Assembly: GCF_023155805.1 (NCBI RefSeq)
Contig: NZ_JAKNUW010000004.1
Span: 62,001 to 126,000, forward strand
Source: Micrococcus lacusdianchii
Lineage (GTDB): Bacteria > Actinomycetota > Actinomycetes > Actinomycetales > Micrococcaceae
Direction of reading: 5' to 3'
Length of the DNA: 64,000 nucleotides
Shown here: positions 35,467-44,596 of the stretch, in pieces
Position numbering within the stretch: the stretch's first letter is position 1
How the letters are laid out: each line of letters opens with the position of its first letter
Made by a program: the position numbers and the translations under genes
Notes under the pieces: model-generated
Told to the model about the DNA's origin: nothing
Databases searched by the model: none
The model's input: the letters and a program-made list of their open reading frames with translations, nothing else

Positions 35467-36987
35467 GTGCCGCAGCGGATCGCTGACCCGGTGAGATCGC
35501 CTGCGGCCCGTCGCGCCCCGACCGCGGACTCCTGGTCACGCCTGCCGGTGCGGCAGCGGCTCTCCCTGCTCCTCGCGCTGGTGGTGGTCCTGGCCCTGAC
35601 CCTCTCCGGGATGGCCGCGTACGCCTTCCAGCGGGTGAGCATGAACGAGCGCGTCGACGACCACCTCGAGCGGACGGTCGAGGAGGTCGGCCTGCTCGCG
35701 TCGACCGGCGTCGTCCCCGAGACGGGTCAGCCCGTCGCCAGCGCCGCGGAGCTCATCCGGCTGGCCATGATGCGGGTCCGGCCGCTCGAGCAGGAGGGCA
35801 TGCTCGGATTGGACGCCGAACGGGCCGCGCTCGCCGCCTCCGACGCCGTCGAGCTCCGCCTGGAGGAGGACCCGCAGCTGGTGGACTGGGCCCTGGACCG
35901 GGTGCAGGTGGAGGTCGTGACCCTGGAGACGGTGGAGACGGAGCGCGCCACCTATCGGGCCGCCGTCGTGCCCGTGGGCGGACGGAGCGCCGAGGACGTG
36001 GGCGCCCTGCTGCTGGCCTTCGACATGGACGCCGAGACCGATCGGCTCAACCGCGCCTTCATGGGCTACGTGTCCTCCGCCGTGCTGTCCACGCTCCTCG
36101 CGCTCCTGCTGGGCGTGCCCCTGCTCCGCCGGGTGTTCGCCCCTCTCGAGGCCCTGCGGGACACCGCCGCCGAGGTCTCCGAGCACGACCTGCACCGGCG
36201 GGTCACAGTGCTCGGCCACGACGACGTCGCGGAGCTCGGGCACGGCTTCAACGCGATGCTGGACCGTCTGGAGGACTCCTTCGCCTCCCAGCGGCGCCTC
36301 CTCGACGACGTCGGGCATGAGATGCGCACCCCGCTCACCATCGTGCAGGGCCACCTCGAGGTCATGGACCCCGAGGACCCCGACGATGTGCGCGAGAGCA
36401 CGCGCCTCACCCTGGACGAGCTGGCCCTCATGGGCCGGCTCGTCGACGACCTGCTGACCCTCGCCCAGGCCGAGCGTCCGGACTTCCTGCGTCCTGCGCC
36501 CACGGACGTCGCCGAGCTCACCGAGGCGGTGTTCGAACGGGCCCGCGCCCTCGGCGACCGTCGGTGGAGCCTGGCCGGCGCCGCCCACGTGGAGGCGCAC
36601 GTGGACGCCCAGCGACTCATCCAGGCCTGGCTGCAGCTGGCCGCGAATGCCGTGCGCTACTCCGATCCGGGGTCGTCGGTGAGCATCGGGTCCGCGGTGT
36701 ACGGAGGCGTGCTGCGGCTCTGGGTGCAGGATGCGGGCGTGGGCGTGCGCCCCGAGGACCGTGAGGTGATCTTCACGCGGTTCGGCCGCGGCGCCCACGG
36801 GCGGAGGACGGAGGGCTCGGGCCTGGGCCTCGCGATCGTCAGCACGATCGTGGAGGGCCACGGCGGCCGGGTCACCGTGGAGCCCGCGCCCCGCCGGGGC
36901 TCCGTCTTCACCATGAGCCTGCCCCTGGAGGGCACACCCCTGCCGAGACCGGCGGGCGGCACCGCCGACCGAGAGGACCTCCCATGA
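35467..36987 (+). CDS. Sensor histidine kinase (active type)
   Basis: A protein of 506 residues with two membrane helices (LLALVVVLALTLSGMAAYAF; SSAVLSTLLALLLGVPLL) around an extracytoplasmic domain of about 140 residues. HAMP follows (FAPLEALRDTAAEVSEHD), then DHp with His284 in DDVGHEMRTPLTIVQGH, and a HATPase domain (N box LAANAVRYSD, G1 DAGVGVRP, G2 GSGLGLAIVS). It should phosphorylate the regulator encoded next, whose ATG overlaps its stop. The sensor domain is paralogous to the His-less protein at 30127. A GTG at 35491 is an alternative start. Confidence 0.92.
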   Translation: MPQRIADPVRSPAARRAPTADSWSRLPVRQRLSLLLALVVVLALTLSGMAAYAFQRVSMNERVDDHLERTVEEVGLLASTGVVPETGQPVASAAELIRLAMMRVRPLEQEGMLGLDAERAALAASDAVELRLEEDPQLVDWALDRVQVEVVTLETVETERATYRAAVVPVGGRSAEDVGALLLAFDMDAETDRLNRAFMGYVSSAVLSTLLALLLGVPLLRRVFAPLEALRDTAAEVSEHDLHRRVTVLGHDDVAELGHGFNAMLDRLEDSFASQRRLLDDVGHEMRTPLTIVQGHLEVMDPEDPDDVRESTRLTLDELALMGRLVDDLLTLAQAERPDFLRPAPTDVAELTEAVFERARALGDRRWSLAGAAHVEAHVDAQRLIQAWLQLAANAVRYSDPGSSVSIGSAVYGGVLRLWVQDAGVGVRPEDREVIFTRFGRGAHGRRTEGSGLGLAIVSTIVEGHGGRVTVEPAPRRGSVFTMSLPLEGTPLPRPAGGTADREDLP

Positions 36988-37670
36988 TCCCCCTGCTGCT
37001 GATCGAGGACGAGGAGCGGATCGCCGGCTTCGTCAGCAAGGGCTTTGCCGCGGAGGGGTACGCCGTCACGACGGCGGCCACCGGCGTTGAGGGCATCGCC
37101 CTGGCCATGACGGGGGCGTTCGACCTCGTCATCCTGGACCTGGGGCTCCCCGACGTCGACGGCTTCCAGGTGCTGTCCCGGATCCGCGCCCAGGACGCAG
37201 AGCTGCCGGTGATCATCCTCACCGCACGCTCCTCGGCGGAGGACACCGTGGAGGGTCTCACCTCCGGGGCGGACGACTACATGGCCAAGCCGTTCCGGTT
37301 CGCGGAGCTCCTGGCTCGTGTGCGCCTGCGTCTGCGGCCCGGCACCCCCGCTCCTCCGCCCGTGGACGCGGTGCTCCGGCACGGCGACCTGGAGCTGGAC
37401 CCGGCGGCTCGCACCCTCCTCGTCAGCGGAGAGCCGGTGAACCTGTCGGCCCGGGAGTTCGCCCTCGCCGAGGAGTTCCTGCGTCACCCCGGCCAGGTGC
37501 TCAGTCGGAAGCAGCTCCTCGACGGCGTGTGGGGCGCGGACTTCGAGTCCGGTTCGAACGTGGTCGACGTGTACGTGCGGTACCTGCGGACCAAGATCGG
37601 CGCCTCCCGGATCCTCACGGTGCGGGGCCTCGGCTATCGTCTCGCCACCGTGCGAGAGGTGTCCGGCTGA
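36984..37670 (+). CDS. OmpR-family response regulator
   Basis: A protein of 228 residues. The receiver domain has the acidic pocket LIEDEER, phosphoacceptor Asp52 in VILDLGLPDVDG, Thr in IILTARS and Lys in MAKPFRF. The OmpR/PhoB winged helix spans about 130-225 (VNLSAREFALAEEFLRHPG; SNVVDVYVRYLRTKIG; VRGLGYRL). It is the only DNA-binding protein of the island and the natural candidate to bind the 11-bp repeats at 30120, 34713 and 34759. ATGA overlap with the kinase gene; a terminator follows. Confidence 0.95.
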   Translation: MIPLLLIEDEERIAGFVSKGFAAEGYAVTTAATGVEGIALAMTGAFDLVILDLGLPDVDGFQVLSRIRAQDAELPVIILTARSSAEDTVEGLTSGADDYMAKPFRFAELLARVRLRLRPGTPAPPPVDAVLRHGDLELDPAARTLLVSGEPVNLSAREFALAEEFLRHPGQVLSRKQLLDGVWGADFESGSNVVDVYVRYLRTKIGASRILTVRGLGYRLATVREVSG

Positions 37671-37692
37671 CCCGGAGACCCCGGAGACGACA

Positions 37693-37733
37693 GATCCCCG
37701 CCGCTCCCGCTCGGGGCGGGGGCTGCGGGGATC
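37693..37733. terminator. Bidirectional stem-loop between response regulator and KH gene
   Basis: Outer arms GATCCCCGC (37693-37701) and GCGGGGATC (37725-37733) pair perfectly, with further G/C pairing inside. It lies between convergent genes and marks the right end of the island. Confidence 0.65.
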
Positions 37734-37764
37734 ACCGCGGGCCGGGGTGGCTGAGCCGGCGGGC

Positions 37765-38010
37765 TCAGCGGCCGCGGTCGGTCTCCACGACGTCCACGCG
37801 GACGGGGTGGCCCGCCAGGGCGTCGAGCACCGTGCGCAGCGCGGTGGCCGTGCGGCCCTGACGGCCGATCACGCGGCCGAGGTCCTCGGGCGCCACCCGG
37901 ACCTCCAACATCTCCCCGCGCCGCTGGGGGCGCGAGTCGACGCGGACGGCGTCCGGGGTGTCCACGATGCCGCGGACGAGGTGCGCGAGGGCCTCGGCCA
38001 GCATGCTCAC
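37765..38010 (-). CDS. KH-domain RNA-binding protein (KhpA-like)
   Basis: A protein of 81 residues with a single KH domain; the GxxG loop is [15 protein letters not shown]. It is the standard rpsP-linked KH protein (KhpA/YlqC type), which binds RNA and influences translation and cell division in Gram-positives. The GTG start overlaps the rpsP stop (GTGA); an ATG two codons later is possible. Normally followed directly by rimM, it is here separated from rimM by the island. Confidence 0.92.
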   Translation of the reverse strand: MSMLAEALAHLVRGIVDTPDAVRVDSRPQRRGEMLEVRVAPEDLGRVIGRQGRTATALRTVLDALAGHPVRVDVVETDRGR

Positions 38011-38447
38011 TCGGCCTTCTCGGCGTCCTCGGCCGGAGTCTCGGCCTCGGCGGCGGGCGCCTCTGCGGTCTCCTCCGACTCGGCCGGGGCCTCCTCCTTC
38101 GGCTCCTCGGGCAGAATGACCGAGCCCTTGTCCGGAGCCACGAAGGCCTCCTTCTCGCCCTTGGTCTTCAGGGTGCCCTCGGCGCCGGCCCCGCCCTTGA
38201 ACTTCTGCCAGTCGCCGGTGATCTTGAGGAGGGCGGCCACCTGCTCGGTCGGCTGGGCGCCGACGGACAGCCAGTACTGCGCGCGCTCCGAGTCGATCTC
38301 GATGAACGAGGGCTCCTCGGTGGGGTGGTACTTGCCGATCTCCTCGATGGCACGGCCATCGCGGCGGGTGCGCGAGTCCATGACGACGACGCGGTAGTAG
38401 GGGGCGCGGATCTTGCCGAAGCGCTTCAGACGGATCTTGACAGCCAC
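38007..38447 (-). CDS. rpsP: 30S ribosomal protein S16
   Basis: A protein of 146 residues. The bS16 core is clear ([35 protein letters not shown]). The C-terminus carries a long acidic Ala/Glu extension ([18 protein letters not shown]), common in actinobacterial S16. It heads the pair rpsP-KH. The 5' gap of 216 bases holds its promoter and the ffh terminator. Confidence 0.97.
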   Translation of the reverse strand: MAVKIRLKRFGKIRAPYYRVVVMDSRTRRDGRAIEEIGKYHPTEEPSFIEIDSERAQYWLSVGAQPTEQVAALLKITGDWQKFKGGAGAEGTLKTKGEKEAFVAPDKGSVILPEEPKEEAPAESEETAEAPAAEAETPAEDAEKAE

Positions 38448-38591
38448 GTGTGTGGTTCTCCTTCAGGGGATCAGGGGGTCGGGCGACGGCCACGCGTGGG
38501 GGCAGCGGGCCGGCAGTCCGACGAACGGAACGGAGCGCGCGGAGGATAGAGGGTCGTCCGGGCTCACGCTCAGTGCCCGCCCATTGTGCCA

Positions 38592-38635
38592 GACGGCCCC
38601 GCCCGCGCGCACCTCGGCGCGCGGGCGGGGCCGTC
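38592..38635 (-). terminator. Strong stem-loop after ffh
   Basis: A perfect 19-bp stem (38592-38610 with 38617-38635) and a 6-base ACCTCG loop begin 29 bases beyond the ffh stop. One of the strongest hairpins in the window. Confidence 0.85.
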
Positions 38636-38663
38636 ACGGACCGGGCGCGGGCGCCCGGAGTGC

Positions 38664-40241
38664 TCAGCGGTCCTTGAGGTACTTCTCGAAGCCGGCCGGA
38701 AGATCCAGCTGCGAGGGGTCGAAGTCCGCCATGTCCGGCAGGCCGCCGCCCGGGCCGAAGACCCCGCCGCCTGCGCGGGACCGGCGCTCCTCGAGGGCCT
38801 GGCGCTCGGCGGCCGCCTTCGCGGGGTTGCCGGACTTGACCTTGCCCTTCTTCGCGTTCTTGCCCTTGGCCTTGCGCGGGGTCCCGCCGTGGCCCATGCC
38901 CGGCATGCCGGGCATGCCTCCGCCGGCGGCGAGCTTCTTCATCATCTTCTGGGCCTCGGCGAAGCGCTCCAGGAGCTGGTTGACCTCGGTCACCTGCACG
39001 CCCGAGCCGCGGGCGATGCGCGCACGGCGGGAGCCGTTGATGATCTTCGGGGCCACGCGCTCGTGGGGTGTCATCGAGTGGATGATCGCCTCGACGCGGC
39101 CGATCGAGGACTCGTCGAACTGCTCGAGCTGCTGCCGCATGCCCTGGGCGCCCGGCATCATCATGAGCATCTTCTTCAGCGAGCCCATCTTCTTGAGCTG
39201 CTGCATCTGCTGGAGGAAGTCGTCGAGGGTGAAGTCCTCCTGGTCGGCGAACTTCCGCGCCATCTTCTCCGCGTCGGCGCGGTCCCAGCTCTGCTCCGCC
39301 TGCTCGATCAGGGACAGGACGTCGCCCATGTCGAGGATGCGCGAGGCCATGCGGTCCGGGTGGAAGACCTCGAAGTCCTTCAGGCCCTCGCCGGTGGAGG
39401 CGAACATGATCGGCTTGCCGGTGACGTGGCGGACGGACAGGGCGGCGCCGCCGCGCGCGTCGCCGTCGAGCTTGGTGAGGACCACGCCCGTGAAGCCCAC
39501 GCCCTCGTTGAAGGCCTGCGCGGTGGCGACGGCGTCCTGGCCGATCATCGCGTCGATCACGAACAGGACCTCATCCGGCTGCACCGCGGCGCGGATGTCC
39601 GCGGCCTGCTGCATCAGCTCATGGTCCACGCCGAGGCGGCCGGCCGTGTCGATGATGACCACGTCGTGGTACTTGGTGTTGGCCTCGCGGATGCCGGCCT
39701 GGGCCACCTCCACCGGGTCGCCCGTGGCGGCCTCGAACTCGGAGGAGACGCCGGGGTGCGGGGCGAACACCGGCACGCCGGCCCGCTCGCCGCCCACCTG
39801 CAGCTGCTTGACCGCGTTGGGGCGCTGCAGATCACAGGCCACGAGCAGCGGCGTGTGGCCCTGGGACTTCAGCAGGCGGGCGAGCTTGCCGGCCAGGGTG
39901 GTCTTGCCGGCACCCTGCAGGCCCACCAGCATGATCACGGTGGTGCCGGTCTTGGCGTGCTGGATGCGCCGGGTCTCGCCGCCGAGGATCTCCACGAGCT
40001 CCTCGTTGACGATCTTCACGACCTGCTGGCCCGGGTTCAGCGCCTGCGAGACCTCCTCGCCGAGGGCCCGCTCCTTGATCCGCGCGATGAACTGGCGGAC
40101 CACGGGCACGGCGACGTCCGCGTCGAGGAGGGCGCGGCGGATCTCGCGTGCGGTGGCGTCGATGTCCGCCTCGGTGAGCCGCCCCTTGCCCTTGAGGCTG
40201 CGGAACGTGGCTGTGAGGCGGTCGGACAGGGAGGTGAACAC
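38664..40241 (-). CDS. ffh: Signal recognition particle protein Ffh
   Basis: A protein of 525 residues: the SRP54 GTPase that targets nascent membrane proteins to FtsY. Domain N is followed by the G domain with GLQGAGKTTLAGKLARLL, DTAGRLGVDHELM and TKLDGDARGG. The methionine-rich M domain carries QQMQQLKKMGSLKKMLMMMP, and the tail GGMPGMPGMGHGG. GTG start. In many actinobacteria glnD and glnB lie between it and amt; here amt follows directly upstream. Confidence 0.97.
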   Translation of the reverse strand: MFTSLSDRLTATFRSLKGKGRLTEADIDATAREIRRALLDADVAVPVVRQFIARIKERALGEEVSQALNPGQQVVKIVNEELVEILGGETRRIQHAKTGTTVIMLVGLQGAGKTTLAGKLARLLKSQGHTPLLVACDLQRPNAVKQLQVGGERAGVPVFAPHPGVSSEFEAATGDPVEVAQAGIREANTKYHDVVIIDTAGRLGVDHELMQQAADIRAAVQPDEVLFVIDAMIGQDAVATAQAFNEGVGFTGVVLTKLDGDARGGAALSVRHVTGKPIMFASTGEGLKDFEVFHPDRMASRILDMGDVLSLIEQAEQSWDRADAEKMARKFADQEDFTLDDFLQQMQQLKKMGSLKKMLMMMPGAQGMRQQLEQFDESSIGRVEAIIHSMTPHERVAPKIINGSRRARIARGSGVQVTEVNQLLERFAEAQKMMKKLAAGGGMPGMPGMGHGGTPRKAKGKNAKKGKVKSGNPAKAAAERQALEERRSRAGGGVFGPGGGLPDMADFDPSQLDLPAGFEKYLKDR

Positions 40242-40371
40242 GGCGGGTGGGATCCTTCGCGAAGAGGAAAGAGGAGGTCGCTGGGTCAGGCGCCGCCCCG
40301 GCTCGGACCCCCCGCAGGGACGTCCCGCCGGCGACGACGCCTGACCAGACTAGCAACCGACCGGTGCCGGC

Positions 40372-41685
40372 TCAGCGGACGGGCTGGGCCTCCCCCCGGT
40401 GCCGTTCCGCGTCCTGCGGCTCGTCGCCGTACGCGGTGCCGAGCCCGTAGTCGTACGCGGACTCCGCGTGGAGGGCGCGGTCCACACCGCGCAGCTCGTC
40501 CTGTGGCGAGACGCGCAGCCCCATGACCGCCTTCAGGACCAGGGCGATCAGCGCGGTGACGACGCCGGCGAAGACCACGGTGAAGACCGTCGCCACGACC
40601 TGGGCCACCAGCAGGCGGGGACCGCCGCCGTAGAACAGGCCGGCCATCCCCTCCTCGGTCACCAGCTCGGGGCGGCCGAACAGGCCGATCATCACGGTGC
40701 CCACCACGCCGGCCACGAGGTGCACGCCGACCACGTCGAGGGAGTCGTCGAAGCCGAGCTTGAACTTCAGGTTCACCGCCAAGGCGGCGGCCACGCCGGC
40801 GACGACGCCGATGGCCACGGAGCCCACGGGGTCCACGAAGGCGCAGGCCGGGGTGATGGCCACGAGACCGGCGACGATGCCGGAGGCCGTGCCGATCGAG
40901 GTGGGCCGTCCGTGGCGGACGACCTCCACGAGCATCCAGCCGAGCATGGCGGCGGCGGGTGCTGCCAGGGTGTTCACCCAGATCAGGCCGGCGGTCTCCA
41001 CGTCCGAGGCCGCGCCGCCGTTGAAGCCGAACCAGCCGAACCACAGCAGGGCGGCGCCGAGCATGACGAAGGGGATGTTGTGCGGGCGGTGGCCCGGGTC
41101 CACACCGAAGCCCTCACGCTTGCCCATCATCACGGCGAGCACCAGGGCGGCGACGCCGGCGGCGATGTGGATGACCAGGCCGCCGGCGAAGTCCACGGCC
41201 TCGCCGACCACGGAGCCGATGGCGCCGTCCGCGGTGAGCAGGCCCCCGCCCCAGACCATGAACGCCATGGGGCAGTACACGAGGGTGATCCAGGCCGGGA
41301 CGAACACGCACCAGGTGCTGAACTTCGCGCGGTCGGCCACGGCGCCGGAGATCAGCGCCACCGAGATGACGGCGAAGGTGGCACCGAAGCCGATCGTGGC
41401 CAGGTCCGTGGTGCCGACGGCCTGGAACAGCCCCGGATCCTGCAGGGGGTCCCCGACGACCCCGAGGATGCCGTCACCGCCGGTCATGCTGTACCCCCAC
41501 AGCACCCACACCACGCCCACCAGACCCATGGCCACGAAGGACATCATCATCATGTTCACGGACGCCTTGGCCCGGGTCATGCCGCCGTAGAAGAAGGCCA
41601 GGCCGGGGGTCATCAGGAGGACGAGGCCGGCACAGACCATCGTCCACACCGCCCCGGGGTCCAGAGGTGTCAGCTGCGGGTCCAT
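40372..41685 (-). CDS. amt: Ammonium transporter
   Basis: A membrane protein of 437 residues with about 11 helices. Signatures include FFYGGMTRAKASVNMMMMSF, the pore-lining region FAGGLVIHIAAGVAALVLA with the His, and HNIPFVMLGAALLWFGWFGF. It conducts ammonium. The ATG at 41685 follows GGAGG at seven bases. No glnK/glnB or glnD gene, the usual regulators, lies beside it. The cytoplasmic tail is hydrophilic (ESAYDYGLGTAYGDEPQDAE). Confidence 0.96.
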   Translation of the reverse strand: MDPQLTPLDPGAVWTMVCAGLVLLMTPGLAFFYGGMTRAKASVNMMMMSFVAMGLVGVVWVLWGYSMTGGDGILGVVGDPLQDPGLFQAVGTTDLATIGFGATFAVISVALISGAVADRAKFSTWCVFVPAWITLVYCPMAFMVWGGGLLTADGAIGSVVGEAVDFAGGLVIHIAAGVAALVLAVMMGKREGFGVDPGHRPHNIPFVMLGAALLWFGWFGFNGGAASDVETAGLIWVNTLAAPAAAMLGWMLVEVVRHGRPTSIGTASGIVAGLVAITPACAFVDPVGSVAIGVVAGVAAALAVNLKFKLGFDDSLDVVGVHLVAGVVGTVMIGLFGRPELVTEEGMAGLFYGGGPRLLVAQVVATVFTVVFAGVVTALIALVLKAVMGLRVSPQDELRGVDRALHAESAYDYGLGTAYGDEPQDAERHRGEAQPVR

Positions 41686-41832
41686 GGGGTGGTCCTCCAC
41701 TCATCGGGACGCCCGCCCGGCACGGGGGCGTCGATGCGCCCGAGTCTGCCGAGGACGTGTTTCCCGTCACGGCGCGGAGGTGTTTCCGGCGTGTGAACGC
41801 GCGTTGCGGTCCCGTCACGCCGCCGCATTCCG

Positions 41833-41878
41833 ACGACGACGGGCCGCCCCCTCGTGCGAGGGGACGGCCCGTCGTCGT
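41833..41878 (-). terminator. Stem-loop after ftsY
   Basis: A stem of 22 positions with a single C-A mismatch and a 2-base loop lies 35-80 bases beyond the ftsY stop, between ftsY and amt on the same strand. Confidence 0.8.
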
Positions 41879-41912
41879 GCGGGTGCCGGGGCCCGGACGG
41901 GCCCGGCGGGGA

Positions 41913-43121
41913 TCACTCGGCCAGGAGCGCGTCCACGAAGCCCTCGGCGGAGAACGGGGCGAGGTCGTCGGCGCCCTCGCCCAGGCCGATCAGCTTGACC
42001 GGCACGCCCAGCTGGCGCTGGATCGCGACGACGATGCCGCCCTTGGCGGTGCCGTCCAGCTTGGTCAGCACGATGCCGGTGACGTCCACGACCTCGGCGA
42101 ACACCTTGGCCTGCGTCAGGCCGTTCTGGCCGGTGGTGGCGTCCAGGACCAGCAGGACCTCCTCCACCGGGGCCTGCTTCTCGATGACGCGCTTGATCTT
42201 GCCCAGCTCGTCCATGAGGTTGGCCTTGTTCTGCAGGCGGCCGGCGGTGTCCACGAGGACGACGTCCGCCTCCTCCTCGATGCCGGTCTTCACGGCCTCG
42301 AAGGCCACCGACGCCGGGTCCGCGCCCTCCGTCTCGGAGCGGACGGTGACCACGCCCACGCGGGAGCCCCACGTGGCCAGCTGCTCGGCGGCGGCGGCGC
42401 GGAAGGTGTCCGCGGCGCCGAGGACGACCTCGCGGTCCTCGGCCACGAGCACGCGGGCGAGCTTGCCCACGGTGGTGGTCTTGCCCACGCCGTTGACGCC
42501 CACCACCAGGGTGACGGCCGGCTTGCCGTCCTTGCGGGTGGCGGCCAGGCGGCGGTCCATGGACGGGTCCACCATGGCGAGCAGCTCCTCGCGCAGCAGC
42601 GCGCGCAGCGCGTCGGGATCGCGCGTGCCGTCCACAGTGACGCGAGCCTTGAGACGGTCCACGAGCTCCATGGTGGGCTCGGTGCCCAGGTCCGCCATGA
42701 GGAGGTTCTCCTCGATCTCGTCCCAGACGTCGTCGTCGATCCGGTCACGGGAGAGCAGGGCCAGCAGGCCCTGGCCGAAGACGTTGTTGGACTTCAGCAG
42801 GCGCGCGCGCAGGCGCTGCAGGCGGGTGCCGGCGGCCTCGGGGCGGTCCAGCTGCGGGGCGGTCTCGACGACCTCCGCCTCCTGGACCTCCTCCTGGACC
42901 ACAGGGGCCTCGGCGGCGTGGCGGGGCGCGGGGCGGGACGAGGGGGCGTCGGCGGAGGCCGGGTCGGCCACGAGGCCGCCCGGGGCCGGCGCCGGGTCGT
43001 CGTCGTCGCGCAGCTCGGTGTAGGTGCCCCTCGGCGGGGCGACGGGGCGGTCGAGCAGACCGACCAGCACGGCGCCGAGCAGCAGGGCCAGGACCAGGGA
43101 GATGATGAGCACGAGTTCCAC
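41913..43121 (-). CDS. ftsY: Signal recognition particle receptor FtsY
   Basis: A protein of 402 residues. A true N-terminal membrane helix (VLIISLVLALLLGAVLVGLL) anchors it, as in other actinobacteria. An acidic Pro-rich linker follows, then the NG domain with GVNGVGKTTTVGKLA, DTAGRLQNKANLMDEL and TKLDGTAKGG. It receives the SRP-ribosome complex at the membrane. The GTG start has GGGAGAC upstream. It is divergent from the MFS gene. Confidence 0.97.
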   Translation of the reverse strand: MELVLIISLVLALLLGAVLVGLLDRPVAPPRGTYTELRDDDDPAPAPGGLVADPASADAPSSRPAPRHAAEAPVVQEEVQEAEVVETAPQLDRPEAAGTRLQRLRARLLKSNNVFGQGLLALLSRDRIDDDVWDEIEENLLMADLGTEPTMELVDRLKARVTVDGTRDPDALRALLREELLAMVDPSMDRRLAATRKDGKPAVTLVVGVNGVGKTTTVGKLARVLVAEDREVVLGAADTFRAAAAEQLATWGSRVGVVTVRSETEGADPASVAFEAVKTGIEEEADVVLVDTAGRLQNKANLMDELGKIKRVIEKQAPVEEVLLVLDATTGQNGLTQAKVFAEVVDVTGIVLTKLDGTAKGGIVVAIQRQLGVPVKLIGLGEGADDLAPFSAEGFVDALLAE

Positions 43122-43199
43122 GCGCCCAGTCTCCCACAGGCCCTCGGGCAGGGCCCGGGGCGGGAGCCCTGCGCGCGGGAAGGTGGGAGGATGGCGGCC

Positions 43200-44528
43200 A
43201 TGCCCTCCTCCCCTCCGGCCGCACGCGTGCCCCTGCCGCCCGAGATCAAGGTGATGGTCGCGGCGGCGTTCGTGATCGCGATCGGCTTCGGCATCATCGC
43301 GCCCCTGCTGCCCCAGTACGCGGAGATGTTCGCGTCCGACTTCGCCAACCCGGCCACCGCCGTCGCCGCCGTGGTCTCCGCGTTCGGCCTCACCCGTCTG
43401 CTGTTCGCGCCCGTCTCCGGCCGGCTCACCAACCGGCTCGGCGAGACGCCGGTGTACATGACGGGCGTGCTGATCGTGGCCGCCTCGATGTTCCTGATCG
43501 CCTTCGCCCAGGACTACACGCAGCTGCTGCTGTACCGCGCGCTCGGCGGCGTCGGGTCCACGCTGTTCACGGTGTCCGCCATGGCGTTCCTGGCCAGCAA
43601 GTCCCCGCCCGCCATCCGCGGGCGGGTCTCCGGCGCCTACGCCTCGGCGTTCCTGATCGGCAACATCGTGGGGCCAATCGTCGGCTCCGTGCTGGCCGTC
43701 TTCGGCTTCCGGGTGCCGTTCCTGATCTACGGGACCTCGCTCGTGATCGCCGCCGGGATCGTGTTCGTCATGCTCCGGGACACCCGCCTGCAGGACCGCG
43801 CCCGCGGGGAGACCCGGCCCGCCATGCCCCTGCGCGAGGCGCTGGGCCACCGCTCCTACCGCGCGGCCCTGACCTCCATGTTCGCCAACGGGTGGGCGAC
43901 CTTCGGGGTGCGCAACGCCATCACGCCGCTGTTCGCCGCGAGCGCCTTCACCGGGACGGCGCTCCTGGGGTGGGGCATCACCGAGGAGAACCGCCAGCTC
44001 ATGGCCGGTCTGGCGCTGTCCGTGTTCGCGGCCGGCAACGTCCTCGCGGTGGCCTTCAGCTCCCGGCTCTCCGACCTCCACGGGCGCAAGCCGCTGATCC
44101 TGATCGGCCTGGTCGTGATGGCCGTGTTCACGGGGGCCATCGGCTGGATGGAGTCGCCGCTGCTGTTCCTCGTCTCCTGCGCGCTGGCCGGTGCCGGCAC
44201 CGGCACCCTCAACGCCCCGCAGCAGGCCGCCGTGGCAGACCTCGTGGGCCAGGACCGCAGGGCCGGACCGGTGATGTCCGCGGCGCAGATGTCCGGGGAC
44301 CTGGGGGCCATCCTGGGCCCGCTCCTCGTGGGCCTCGTGGTGGACGCGGCCGGCTACGGGTGGGGCTTCGTGGTGACGGGCGCGGTGATCGCGGTGGCCG
44401 CACTCGTATGGCTGCGGGCCCCCGAGACCAACCTGCCGGTCGTCCCGGGCGGCCCGCGGACCGGGTCCCTGCCGAAGGTCGACCCGGACGTGGACCCGCG
44501 CCGGGTCGAGGGGCGCGAGCTCGCTTGA
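43200..44528 (+). CDS. Major facilitator superfamily exporter
   Basis: A protein of 442 residues with about 12 helices. Motif A-like loops occur in both halves (APVSGRLTNRLGETPVY; SSRLSDLHGRKPLI). The motif-C-like GNIVGPIVGSVLA in helix 5 is typical of drug:H+ antiporters. The substrate cannot be told. A hydrophilic tail ends VDPRRVEGRELA. Of two ATGs, 43200 is preferred because GGGAGG lies nine bases upstream; at 43191 the ribosome-binding site would touch the start. Confidence 0.88.
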   Translation: MPSSPPAARVPLPPEIKVMVAAAFVIAIGFGIIAPLLPQYAEMFASDFANPATAVAAVVSAFGLTRLLFAPVSGRLTNRLGETPVYMTGVLIVAASMFLIAFAQDYTQLLLYRALGGVGSTLFTVSAMAFLASKSPPAIRGRVSGAYASAFLIGNIVGPIVGSVLAVFGFRVPFLIYGTSLVIAAGIVFVMLRDTRLQDRARGETRPAMPLREALGHRSYRAALTSMFANGWATFGVRNAITPLFAASAFTGTALLGWGITEENRQLMAGLALSVFAAGNVLAVAFSSRLSDLHGRKPLILIGLVVMAVFTGAIGWMESPLLFLVSCALAGAGTGTLNAPQQAAVADLVGQDRRAGPVMSAAQMSGDLGAILGPLLVGLVVDAAGYGWGFVVTGAVIAVAALVWLRAPETNLPVVPGGPRTGSLPKVDPDVDPRRVEGRELA

Positions 44529-44545
44529 GCACCGGCGCCCACGGA

Positions 44546-44589
44546 ACGACGACGTCCCCGGACCTGTCCAGGTCCGGGGACGTCGTCGT
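44546..44589. terminator. Bidirectional terminator, MFS gene / wecB
   Basis: A perfect 21-bp stem (44546-44566 with 44569-44589) with a 2-base loop lies between convergent genes. It is the longest perfect inverted repeat found in the window. Confidence 0.88.
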
Positions 44590-44596
44590 CAGGGGC

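Noticed and set aside
28473-37670. Island as prophage or integrative element
   Set aside because: No integrase, phage gene, flanking direct repeat or tRNA end, and base composition matches the flanks.
37751-37768. Inverted repeat CTGAGCC/GGCTCAG at the end of the KH gene
   Set aside because: Short and overlapping the stop codon; the larger hairpin at 37693-37733 is the better terminator.
38880-38940. Repetitive GGMPGMPG-coding stretch near the ffh 3' end as a repeat element
   Set aside because: It is the methionine/glycine-rich tail typical of the Ffh M domain.
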